Part shown: piece by piece, positions 13,455 to 21,077 of the stretch
Layout: each line of letters starts with the position of its first letter
How positions within the stretch are numbered: position 1 is the first letter of the stretch
DNA from: G039029935 sp039029935
Lineage (GTDB): Bacteria > Chloroflexota > Anaerolineae > Caldilineales > Caldilineaceae
Direction of reading: 5' to 3'
Length of the DNA stretch: 21,077 nt
Assembly (NCBI GenBank): GCA_039029935.1
Contig: JBCCFC010000057.1
Coordinates: forward strand, 1-21,077
The notes under the pieces: model-generated
What the model saw: only the letters and a program-made list of their open reading frames with translations
Database searches by the model: none
What the model was told of the DNA's origin: nothing
Translations under genes and position numbers: made by a program

Positions 13455-16400
13455 ATGACAAATAATACGATCTCTTCTCATAATAAAATTAATGTCGGTA
13501 GTATCGCCAATTCAACAGGGATTGCAATTGGCGAAAATATTAAGAATATCACAAAAATCACCCAGCACATTACGCAGTATATTCAATCCCAAAGCGAGGC
13601 TGCAGAGATAGAAGAAGGACGCCTGCTGGCAACAAAAAGATTAGCGGAAGGTGTACATCATTATGTTGAACAGCTTGGCATAACAGCCCGTGATGGTAGC
13701 GATATACCCCAAGGAGGACCCTATCGCGGGCTTCTTCACTATACATTCCGCGATGCTGAAAATTTTTATGGACGTGATACCGCTATCGAAGAATTGCTTC
13801 TGCATCTACAACGAAATGCACTGACGGTATTGCAGTCCGAATCCGGTGCGGGGAAGAGTTCTCTGCTGCGTGCAGGTCTATCTGTTCGCTTGCTGCAAGA
13901 TGGGCATCTTCCGATTATCTTGCGATTAAATAATTCATCACCAAGTCTGAAGATTAAACAAACACTGCTGCCAGAACTCGACTCAATTCCATTTTGGTAT
14001 GAAGCTTCACTACACCATTTTCTACATCAGGTTACAGCAATATTGGGGCGAGAAACCATCATTTATGTGATGTTGGACCAATTTGAAGAATTTTTCTTTT
14101 CCGGCATACAGAAAAAGGAACGTCACAGATTTATTGACGAGCTTGCTGAGTGCCTAGATGATGAGACACTCAACGTCCGCTGGTTGCTTGCATTACGAAG
14201 CGAATATTTTGGCGAACTAGCCACCTTTCGTCCACAAATTGAGCCATTCAATAACGACTATCGACTCGAACGCCTACAGCGCCAAGAAGCACTTGACATC
14301 ATCAATAAACCTGTCGAACGGTTGGGTATTTCCTATGAGACGGACTTGCAAAATAAGCTATTAGAAGATCTGTCTGAGCGAGGTGGTCTGGCTGGTCAAT
14401 CTGAGGCAAATCTTTCTGGTGAAGATAACCGGAGTGGGTACGACGATGCAAACTTAAGCGAGGAAAAATGGTTTGCACCAGCACAAATCCAGTTAATCTG
14501 TACATCCCTGTTTGACGCCTTCCAAGAAGAGCAGGTGAAAGCCAACAGGCAATCAACAGTTATTTCTCTGCGCTTATATGAGGAAGAAGGGGGAGCGGAA
14601 GGCATATTGCGTCATCATCTACAGCGGGTGTTGAACCGCCGTTTTAGCCAAGAGGATGACCGTGCGTTGGCGCGGTGGATATTGAGTACGCTGGTTTCTC
14701 CAACTCGAAAACGAGAGCGGTTAACCCATACAGAATTATCGAATCGTGTCTCAATAATCGCCCATGACAATCAGCCGATTTCCGATGTGTTGGGGGTACT
14801 CCAATCCAGCAGACTCATTGTTTCACAGAAAGAAGACCGCTTGCCACAATCCTATTATGAGCTAGCCCATGATCTACTGATTGACGAAATTGAAATTGAT
14901 CCCGACGTGGAGATGCAAAAATTTGCGCAGGAAATGTTGGATCGAGAGACAGAAGCATATATCAGATTTGAAACCAAACTGCGTGTCGATAAGTTCAATC
15001 TGATCCATGAACAGCGTCAACACCTTGTCATTAATGAATCCGCTCAACAGTTGCTGAAAGTGAGTGAAGACACCATCCATGCTGAAAAACGCGAGAAAAG
15101 GAACCGTAGACAATTCATCATGGGGGCATCCACCTTATCGATGATTCTTGCCATTGCAGCTATTATTTTGGGCATTCTTTCTGTAGAACGAGCCGCAGAG
15201 TCACGCTCACAAAAGCTAGCAGAGGAATCGAGCCTTAAGCTCACCGATGATCCACAGCAAAGCCTAGCGCTTGCGTTAGAGGCTGTGGATGCCAAGCATA
15301 CAGTCGCTGCCGAGGATGCCCTGCGTCAGGCATTGCAAGCATATAGGCAGCTCGATCACTTTACACATACAGTAACATCCAGCGTTAAAAGCGTGTTTAA
15401 TGCTGATTTGAGCCAGGTTGCTATCGCAGGTAATACAGGCAAAATTGAAGTATGGTCAACTGAAACTGGTGAGCAACTTCACATGTACAAACATGACGCC
15501 CCCGTTCGACATCTAGCATTCTTTCGCCAGCAAGACCACTTGCTCATTGCCGTTGATGCAGGTGGGCAAACGATCATCCGCGACCTAGACAGAAATAAAG
15601 CAATCTATGTTGATCATGAGCCGAATGATTACGACATCAGGGCGATGGCCGTGCATCCAGAGGAACAGAGTATATTGGTTTCTAGTCCAGAAAGTGAAAC
15701 AATTCGTATGTTAAATTGGCATAAGGAAACGTTAAACACCTTAGGAACACCTGTTATTCCTTCTGAACTTGTCTATAGCAACGATAAGCGCTATTTGGTT
15801 GCGGGGAGTGGCAATGGACGTCTTTATCTATGGTCTCTAGAGAAAAGAGTTCATTGGTGCTGGCAGGGACATACCAACTTTGTGATGGATATTGTATTTC
15901 ATCCATCACTGCCTTTGTTCATCAGCGGTAGCCAAGATAAAACAGTGCGTGTTTGGTCCATCCCCGATTGGGAACCGACAGGAAAGTGTTTGACGCGTGA
16001 CAAAGCAGATGAATTATTAGTAGATGAATTTGAGGATGTAAATGGAACCATTACAGCCCTCTCTCTAAACCATGATGGCTCATGTCTTGCCGCCGCCAGT
16101 GAAGATGGCTCAGTGGTTATCTGGTATCTATCAGAATCCGATTCGCCACACCTGTGGTTAAAGCCAGGACAAAAGGTCATGAATCTCTACGGTCACAATA
16201 CACTTGTTCATGGATTGGCATTTGAGGCAATAGATGATGTTTCCCTTTGGCCGATAGAGCCGTGTGGGAAACGGCTTTGGACAAGTAGTGATGATGGCAC
16301 GGTTCGCTATTGGAATATCGGGAGCACAGAGGAGGTGCAAACCATCACTGCGCATCGGGAGGAAGTAGAGATTGTCGAATATAGCCCTGATGGTCGTTTT

Positions 16401-17270
16401 TTTGCGACTGCAAGCGGTGATGGTACTGCAAAAATTTTTGATAGTGAAACTCTTGCGCTTGTTCATACCGTGACCCATACCAAACGCGTCGATGACGTTG
16501 CCTTTAGCCCAGATAGCAACTATCTGGTAACGGCTAGTTATGATGGCAGTGCGGTGTTGGTGTCATTGGCAAATGGTTTTGAGAGGAAACACTTTTCAAG
16601 TGCCTCAGAACAGGGGGAGATGTATAGCGCAACATTTACACCGAATGGTGATGCCATTGTTACAGTCAGCGAAGATAATATCATTCGGGTATGGGATATA
16701 AAAACGCAGAGCGTGGCATCCGAACAAAAGACCATCCACACGGATAAGGTCTATAGTATCCGATTTAGTGTCGATGGCGATGCCCTTGCTACAGCAAGTC
16801 GCGATGGCCGTGCAAGTTTGATTGAATTTGAATCCGGTCAATTGGGACAGGCAGAAGCGTTTACACACACCTTTGCGTCAGTCGTCTCTGATGTGATATT
16901 TTCGACAGATGGCACTTATTTAATGACAGCAACGTTCAATGGAGACATGTGCTTTTTGACTTTAACAAGCCAACCATGTGTAACGCCAGTCAAAACACAT
17001 ACGGGGCCAATCTATGGGCTTGCTGTTGGGCATCATCGCGACAATCAGCCTTTGTTGGCGACGGCAAGTGGTGATAGCACCGCAAAACTCTGGAACGCAG
17101 AAACCCTTGAGCGGATTACGACACTGACTGGCAATGTGAGAGGTGTCAACAGCATCAGTCTCCATCCACAGAACAACATTATTGCCACGGCTGGTGATGA
17201 TGGCACGGTAAGAATCTATACCTTAGATATAGATAGGCTACAAGCATTAGCAAAACAACGTTTGGAATAA
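13455..17270 (+). CDS. membrane-anchored nSTAND ATPase with 14-blade WD40 region
   Basis: A 1271-residue STAND-class ATPase, a signal-dependent switch related to NLR/apoptotic ATPases. Residues about 10-30 carry a Gly/Asn-rich motif (INVGSIANSTGIAIGENI) often found at the N-terminus of such proteins. The nSTAND domain starts near residue 90 (PYRGLLHYTFRDAENFYGRD). The Walker A is ESGAGKSS (129-136) and the Walker B is VMLDQFEEF with Asp208 and Glu211/212. An acidic insert (SEANLSGEDNRSG, about 314-337) interrupts the run before APAQIQLICTSL. A basic stretch (EKREKRNRR) precedes one membrane helix at about 553-577. I count 14 WD40-type blades from about 630 to 1260 (e.g. VAFSPDSNYLVTASYDGSA, IIRVWDI, DDGTVRIYTLD), enough for two seven-bladed propellers. 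No Shine-Dalgarno is seen before ATG 13455. The ligand and output are unknown. Confidence 0.9.
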   Translation: MTNNTISSHNKINVGSIANSTGIAIGENIKNITKITQHITQYIQSQSEAAEIEEGRLLATKRLAEGVHHYVEQLGITARDGSDIPQGGPYRGLLHYTFRDAENFYGRDTAIEELLLHLQRNALTVLQSESGAGKSSLLRAGLSVRLLQDGHLPIILRLNNSSPSLKIKQTLLPELDSIPFWYEASLHHFLHQVTAILGRETIIYVMLDQFEEFFFSGIQKKERHRFIDELAECLDDETLNVRWLLALRSEYFGELATFRPQIEPFNNDYRLERLQRQEALDIINKPVERLGISYETDLQNKLLEDLSERGGLAGQSEANLSGEDNRSGYDDANLSEEKWFAPAQIQLICTSLFDAFQEEQVKANRQSTVISLRLYEEEGGAEGILRHHLQRVLNRRFSQEDDRALARWILSTLVSPTRKRERLTHTELSNRVSIIAHDNQPISDVLGVLQSSRLIVSQKEDRLPQSYYELAHDLLIDEIEIDPDVEMQKFAQEMLDRETEAYIRFETKLRVDKFNLIHEQRQHLVINESAQQLLKVSEDTIHAEKREKRNRRQFIMGASTLSMILAIAAIILGILSVERAAESRSQKLAEESSLKLTDDPQQSLALALEAVDAKHTVAAEDALRQALQAYRQLDHFTHTVTSSVKSVFNADLSQVAIAGNTGKIEVWSTETGEQLHMYKHDAPVRHLAFFRQQDHLLIAVDAGGQTIIRDLDRNKAIYVDHEPNDYDIRAMAVHPEEQSILVSSPESETIRMLNWHKETLNTLGTPVIPSELVYSNDKRYLVAGSGNGRLYLWSLEKRVHWCWQGHTNFVMDIVFHPSLPLFISGSQDKTVRVWSIPDWEPTGKCLTRDKADELLVDEFEDVNGTITALSLNHDGSCLAAASEDGSVVIWYLSESDSPHLWLKPGQKVMNLYGHNTLVHGLAFEAIDDVSLWPIEPCGKRLWTSSDDGTVRYWNIGSTEEVQTITAHREEVEIVEYSPDGRFFATASGDGTAKIFDSETLALVHTVTHTKRVDDVAFSPDSNYLVTASYDGSAVLVSLANGFERKHFSSASEQGEMYSATFTPNGDAIVTVSEDNIIRVWDIKTQSVASEQKTIHTDKVYSIRFSVDGDALATASRDGRASLIEFESGQLGQAEAFTHTFASVVSDVIFSTDGTYLMTATFNGDMCFLTLTSQPCVTPVKTHTGPIYGLAVGHHRDNQPLLATASGDSTAKLWNAETLERITTLTGNVRGVNSISLHPQNNIIATAGDDGTVRIYTLDIDRLQALAKQRLE

Positions 17271-17280
17271 AAAATAGTAT

Positions 17281-17322
17281 CGCAGATTGGTTATCTGCGG
17301 CTGACAACAGATAACCAATCTG
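17281..17322. terminator. 15-bp perfect hairpin after the nSTAND gene (REP-like)
   Basis: cagattggttatctg (17283-17297) is perfectly complementary to cagataaccaatctg (17308-17322) across a 10-base loop. The left arm is itself part of a palindrome, cgcagattggttatctgcg (17281-17299). It begins 10 nt after the stop codon and is followed by tttacctactttta, so it can act as a terminator. It shares its core with the palindrome at 7741-7755. Confidence 0.6.
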
Positions 17323-17391
17323 TTTACCTACTTTTATACTTTCCTGTGCAACAAAAAACACAATTTGAAGTTGATCAATTAAATTACTATT

Positions 17392-17401
17392 GGAGGAGGG
17401 G
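17392..17401 (+). promoter_or_regulatory. strong Shine-Dalgarno of the binding-protein gene
   Basis: ggaggagggg ends 5 nt before the ATG at 17407. It is by far the strongest ribosome site near this locus, in contrast to the upstream nSTAND gene, which has none. Confidence 0.7.
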
Positions 17402-17406
17402 TCAAG

Positions 17407-19113
17407 ATGAATCAACATAAGCAGTTATTTTTTGCTCTATGCCTGCTGAATAGTTTTGTATTTTTTCTCGTCTCTTGCGCCGCACCAGCACCAATGCCAT
17501 CGGATGTGTCTGCACCCGTAGAACCCATCAGAATTGCATTGAAACGCATGCCCACAAATTTAGATCCGCTGAAGATAGCCTCTGCGGATGCCTATAAAGC
17601 GGTCTGGCCGTTGTATGACGGATTGCTCACACTGGACAAGGAAAACCGTTTGATTCAAGCAGGATTGGCGAAACAAGTCACCTTTGATCCTGCCTATCAA
17701 ACGTATACGTTGCACCTCAGAGAAGATGTTCAGTTTCACAATGGGGAATCCTTCACCGCCGAAAGTGTTCGCTTTTCATGGGAACGTGGGGCAACTGCGG
17801 CAGCGGATACGGTTACAGTCTGGTCAGTGCTCAAAGAGGTCGAAGTACTCGAACCATACATAATCCAGTTCACACCCGAAAGCTCTCTACAAGGGGAAGA
17901 AAAGTTAGCAGCATTCATGATGATGTTAGCGCGTTTACCCATCGTCCCTGTCCACTATATTGATGAGGTTGGTGAGGAGGGGTTCCAACAAAGCCCGATT
18001 GGTACAGGTCCATACCGTTTGTCCACGTGGGATCAAGAGAACGGTATTCTCGAAATGGAGCCATTTGACAACTATTGGAATGAAGACATATCACTGTCTG
18101 CCCCCATTCACTTCACGAATGCCCCTTCGGAACAGATTATCGTTGCAATAGAAGAAAATAATATTGATGCAATTTTTAATCCGAGCAAAGATGAAGTCGC
18201 ACAACTTGATGGCTACTTTGACAGATTTGAGCAGGTTTCTGAACAAGTACTCCATCTCTCAAGCCTTACACTACCAGCGACTGATGCTACATCACCTTAT
18301 GCACTTGCGCAACCAGATGTTCAGAATGCCTTAAAAGCTGGCATCGGTACGCAACTCTTCAGTACGGATTTTTCGCACGTATTAGAACCCGATGAACCGA
18401 CAAAATTCTGGACTTCTCCTGCACGATGGTCAGCAGAATTTAATCGTGAAGGTGCAGACCTCAGCGCAATACATGCACTTCTGGCACAACCAGATATTCT
18501 GGACGCTGGCAATCTTGAATTAAGCTTGATAACACCAGAAAATTCATCATTTGACTTGTTTCTGAAACAGTCTATTATGGATGTAGTTCAAGAAACAGGA
18601 ATGGGTGTAAGGCTAGAGTCATTTGCGACATGGGATGGGGAAGAACCATCTATCATGGAGCAAAACTGGATCGTTTTTCCATCGGGTGCGATTGTTCGTG
18701 ACAGGCGTAATTTCAATGAGAATGCATGGGCTGTTGTTAATGAAAATGCTGTGATGTCCGGTTGGGCAGAACAGCATCTTCAGCAGAATTTATTTACCAT
18801 AGCAAACTTTGATACGATGTCGTTATATGGATGGTTACCCGATAAACCATACACAAGATTTACACTGGAACAGCTAAATAAACATTTTTCTGAATGTCCA
18901 TTTTGTATTGCGGATCTCGAAGACGGGGGAACGGGAGGTGTAGACCCTATCCCTGACAGCGGACTTGTTTCAATAGATGATCCCGTTCTTTTTGGGGGAG
19001 GATTTTTTCCTGATGATAATACATCAGATATACCCATCTATCAGCCAGCCCCAATCATTACGGGGCCAAGCCCAAGACCGACCGCTACCCCAACACCGAC
19101 GCGAATACCTTAA
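17407..19113 (+). CDS. family-5 ABC substrate-binding lipoprotein, solitary
   Basis: A 568-residue extracytoplasmic solute-binding protein (SBP_bac_5: oligopeptide, nickel and related ligands). It begins with a lipoprotein signal peptide ending in the lipobox LVSC, with Cys24 as the lipidation site. The domain signature is clear in the first half: IRIALKRMPTNLDPLKIASADAYKAVWPLYDGLL, LHLREDVQFHNGESFTAESVRFSWER, SPIGTGPYRLSTWD and NYWNE. The second half is less typical. The tail (about 500-568) is acidic, Gly-rich and ends in a Pro/Thr stretch (PRPTATPTPTRIP), unlike usual members. No permease or ATPase genes lie next to it, so it may be a sensor or shared binding protein rather than part of a local transporter. 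It lies 136 bp downstream of the nSTAND gene, on the same strand, with a hairpin between. Confidence 0.87.
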   Translation: MNQHKQLFFALCLLNSFVFFLVSCAAPAPMPSDVSAPVEPIRIALKRMPTNLDPLKIASADAYKAVWPLYDGLLTLDKENRLIQAGLAKQVTFDPAYQTYTLHLREDVQFHNGESFTAESVRFSWERGATAAADTVTVWSVLKEVEVLEPYIIQFTPESSLQGEEKLAAFMMMLARLPIVPVHYIDEVGEEGFQQSPIGTGPYRLSTWDQENGILEMEPFDNYWNEDISLSAPIHFTNAPSEQIIVAIEENNIDAIFNPSKDEVAQLDGYFDRFEQVSEQVLHLSSLTLPATDATSPYALAQPDVQNALKAGIGTQLFSTDFSHVLEPDEPTKFWTSPARWSAEFNREGADLSAIHALLAQPDILDAGNLELSLITPENSSFDLFLKQSIMDVVQETGMGVRLESFATWDGEEPSIMEQNWIVFPSGAIVRDRRNFNENAWAVVNENAVMSGWAEQHLQQNLFTIANFDTMSLYGWLPDKPYTRFTLEQLNKHFSECPFCIADLEDGGTGGVDPIPDSGLVSIDDPVLFGGGFFPDDNTSDIPIYQPAPIITGPSPRPTATPTPTRIP

Positions 19114-19201
19114 TCTCATTTTGGCTATGTAAGCATATAATATGCTTTCGGCTCGTCTCACACAAATGTCAACGGAACCTAGTCATTCTATATCAACATC
19201 C

Positions 19202-19252
19202 CTGTCATCTCAATTTTGAGCGCATGACTGCTGATCAAAGTTGAGATGACAG
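19202..19252. terminator. bidirectional hairpin between convergent genes
   Basis: ctgtcatctcaatttt (19202-19217) pairs with aaagttgagatgacag (19237-19252); 15 of 16 positions are Watson-Crick and one is G-T. It lies between the convergent binding-protein gene (+) and MmgE/PrpD gene (-). There is no clear T-run on the plus strand. It could be a shared terminator or another dispersed palindrome. Confidence 0.5.
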
Positions 19253-19286
19253 ATGACCAGATGCATTATCGAAATATACAGAGAAT

Positions 19287-20675
19287 TTATCCTTGAACGT
19301 TGGCGAAAGCGAACGGGGCAACCACCTCCATGATATTATCTTTCTCAATCCAGTGCTGGAGCGAATGGATTACCTCCGTAAATGCTGGCTGCTCCAAATC
19401 AATCGCCGCGTTCAATAGGAACTTTTGCATCAATTGCGTCGAACTCATGCGGTTATGTGGATCACCCAACGGATAGGCAACTTCAGCTCGCAATACTGTA
19501 CCATCCGCCATCTCTACCTTGACCCAATCCGGATCGCCAGGATCGTAATTCAATTCTGGATTGATAGGTGTACGAATCAGCTTAGTCGTTTTGGCAATCA
19601 AATCCATAATCACTGGCTCAGTCCATGCTTCGGCCTCGATCTCTGCCAGCGACACTGTGCGCCCAAGCAGTGTCAACGAGACACAAAATGGTGCGCTAAA
19701 CAATGCTTCAGCGCGCTCTGTGGGTTGCATAAAGGGCAAAATGCCTGCGTGAAAATCGGGAAGCGAAGCCGTGATGCGGACAATGCTGGTGGCGTCAAAG
19801 TCGGGCATCTGCTGGATGATGCGCGCGCAGTCAATGACACGATGAGTATATCCACAGGATGGATATGGTTTCATGACCAGCCCATACTCGCTGAGAGCCA
19901 GCGTCTGTTTGGGGAAATCCGCAAAGACAGCGGCGACACGGTCCTGATCACCATGTGCCATCAAGCTGTTTAGTCCATTGTGGGTCTCAATCACATGTGG
20001 TTGCCCGGTCAACCCGTTTTGTGCCAGCGCAGCCGACAGCACGCCCGCCTTGGCCGCCATCCCCGCCTGTAGTGGCTTGGCATTCGAGCCAAACTGACAA
20101 GTATAGCCAACTGCCTGACTAACTGCAAGTGACATGGCGCACATCGTCTGATGCACATTGAGGCCAAGGATTCGTGCTACCGCCGCGGCCGATCCAATCG
20201 CCCCCAGCGTCACTGTTGAATGCCAGCCCAGTGCATAATGCTCAAAGTTGATCGCCTCACCCAAGCGCGCAATCACCTCAAAGCCAGCCAGATAAGCGTC
20301 AAGGATGGCCTTGCCAGAGACAGGTGTTTCCATGCCCGTCGCCACTGCCAACAACGCCGGGAAAATGGCGATACTTGAATGTGTATTGCCCGGAATCTCC
20401 CAGTCATCAAAATCTAGGGCATGGCCTGCCGTTGCATTTGCCATCGCTGCCCAGGGTGGCGGTAGCATGAGTCCCGTTCCATAGACAGGTGCTGTTCCAC
20501 TGCCCCAAGCCGCCAATGTTTGCAGGGTATTTTTTGCAACAGGTTGACGTGCCCCCACAAGCACACAGCCCAATGTGTCGATAAAGGCATCGCGCACAAT
20601 CGAGATGGTTTCCTTATCTGGCACAAATTTTGTCTCAGCGACAAACTTCGCCAACGCTTCAAGTACTGTTGTCAT
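19287..20675 (-). CDS. MmgE/PrpD family protein
   Basis: A 462-residue member of the MmgE/PrpD family (2-methylcitrate dehydratase, cis-aconitate decarboxylase and relatives). Family features are the helical N-terminal domain with RDAFIDTLGCVLVGARQP, the conserved HALDFDD followed by HSSIAIFPALLAVA, GWHSTVTLGAIGSAAAVARILGL, KPLQAGMAAKAGVLSAALAQNGLTG, and the C-terminal KPYPSCGYTHRVIDCA block. The length is normal. No prpB/prpC neighbours are present, so a methylcitrate-cycle role cannot be inferred and the substrate is open. The start is the ATG at 20675, 14 nt after the stop of the upstream gene fragment, with aagg about 12 nt before the ATG. That spacing suggests the two were one operon. 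Confidence 0.92.
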   Translation of the reverse strand: MTTVLEALAKFVAETKFVPDKETISIVRDAFIDTLGCVLVGARQPVAKNTLQTLAAWGSGTAPVYGTGLMLPPPWAAMANATAGHALDFDDWEIPGNTHSSIAIFPALLAVATGMETPVSGKAILDAYLAGFEVIARLGEAINFEHYALGWHSTVTLGAIGSAAAVARILGLNVHQTMCAMSLAVSQAVGYTCQFGSNAKPLQAGMAAKAGVLSAALAQNGLTGQPHVIETHNGLNSLMAHGDQDRVAAVFADFPKQTLALSEYGLVMKPYPSCGYTHRVIDCARIIQQMPDFDATSIVRITASLPDFHAGILPFMQPTERAEALFSAPFCVSLTLLGRTVSLAEIEAEAWTEPVIMDLIAKTTKLIRTPINPELNYDPGDPDWVKVEMADGTVLRAEVAYPLGDPHNRMSSTQLMQKFLLNAAIDLEQPAFTEVIHSLQHWIEKDNIMEVVAPFAFANVQG

Positions 20676-20689
20676 CCGATAGCCAACCT

Positions 20690-20940
20690 TTACAATGCCG
20701 CCGTTGCAAACGATTTGACAGCCTGCAAATTTACATAAATCTGGGTCAAATCATCCAAGCTCAACACACGGTGCGCCAGCGAACGAAAATAGGTATACCG
20801 ATGTTGTTCCAACTTTTTCAAAATCATAAAATGCCATGTCCCGCCGATGACAAACGCTCCACGCATGAGCGTTTCCTGATTTAACTCGAGAGCAACCATC
20901 ATTTCAGCCAGTAATGGATTTTTGGGGTGATGATCACCTA
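20690..20940 (-). pseudogene. 3' part of an unrecognised gene, apparently truncated upstream
   Basis: The frame is open from about 20967 down to the TAA at 20690-20692. The internal Met at 20902 would give 70 residues, but coding-like sequence continues upstream of it (GDHHPKNPLLAEMMVALELNQ), so the true start is lost or lies elsewhere. The visible part (RGAFVIGGTWHFMILKKLEQHRYTYF, then LSLDDLTQIYVNLQAVKSF) looks like the C-terminal end of a larger alpha+beta protein; I do not recognise the family. It ends 14 nt before the MmgE/PrpD start, an operon-like spacing. The break coincides with the insertion-sequence-like end near 20940. It could instead be a short intact gene starting at 20902. Confidence 0.5.
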
Positions 20941-21077
20941 GCAGTCTGTCGGAGAACCCCCAACCTGATATAAATCATGCATGAAATGTAAGAAATCAAG
21001 AAAAAATGCATGAATGTTAGGAAGGAAATGAAATTATAGCAATTTGTAAAGTTTAATTTTACATAAAAACTAAATCA
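20939..21077. mobile_element. possible insertion-sequence end at the right edge
   Basis: The motif tagcagtctgtcggagaacc begins at 20939 exactly where the minus-strand gene loses its coding character. Such a sharp, G+C-containing terminus followed by AT-rich non-coding DNA resembles the end of a DDE-type insertion sequence entering from the right. Inside it are two imperfect direct repeats, atgcatga at 20977 and 21006. No transposase or second inverted repeat is visible because the window ends, and the family cannot be named. Confidence 0.35.

Overview
The window looks like chromosomal DNA from a free-living, Gram-negative-type or monoderm bacterium, most plausibly a member of the Chloroflexota. 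This is inference. It rests on the mix of a multidomain CHAT protease, an nSTAND ATPase with a long WD40 propeller, a lipoprotein whose C-terminus is a Pro/Thr tail (PTATPTPT type), a Tat-exported PhoD, and short CGCAGGT...ACCTGCG palindromes. No rRNA, tRNA or other taxonomic marker gene is present, and no CRISPR array or complete insertion sequence is visible.

Layout. Bases 1-990 hold a RAYT-type (Y1/HUH) transposase gene (413-931) bracketed by REP-like palindromes: a 99-bp unit in about 2.4 tandem copies upstream and half a unit downstream. Bases 1049-4113 hold a CHAT-protease gene whose stop overlaps the start of a VOC/glyoxalase-fold gene (ATGA). Bases 4229-4289 are a large imperfect palindrome whose left arm ends like a CRISPR repeat. 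Bases 4346-5157 (minus) hold an overlapping pair, a HEPN-domain protein and an unrecognised partner, resembling a toxin-antitoxin layout. A small TPR gene follows (5401-5922).

Bases 6056-8716 (minus) hold housekeeping/metabolic genes: endonuclease IV (nfo) and a Tat-exported PhoD-type phosphatase, separated by REP-like hairpins. Bases 8825-12685 (plus) hold a RarD-type permease, an APH-family phosphotransferase 2 nt downstream of it, a SnoaL/NTF2-like protein and a formylglycine-type sulfatase.

Bases 12686-13454 are a 769-bp non-coding, AT-rich stretch. It leads to a 1271-residue nSTAND ATPase (13455-17270) with one membrane segment and what I count as 14 WD40 blades. Downstream is a solitary family-5 substrate-binding lipoprotein (17407-19113). 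The right edge (minus) has an MmgE/PrpD-family gene (19287-20675) and the 3' part of another gene that seems to be cut near 20940 by sequence resembling an insertion-sequence end.

How the genes may work together. CHAT proteases, HEPN proteins, TPR proteins and nSTAND-WD40 proteins are recurrent parts of bacterial conflict and signalling systems, so 1049-5922 and 13455-19113 are the accessory parts worth attention. The nSTAND protein is predicted to place its ATPase in the cytoplasm and its double propeller outside, beside a lipoprotein binding protein that would also be outside. The coupled CHAT-VOC pair and the HEPN/partner pair are the other two candidates for undescribed modules. None of these functional links can be proven from sequence alone.
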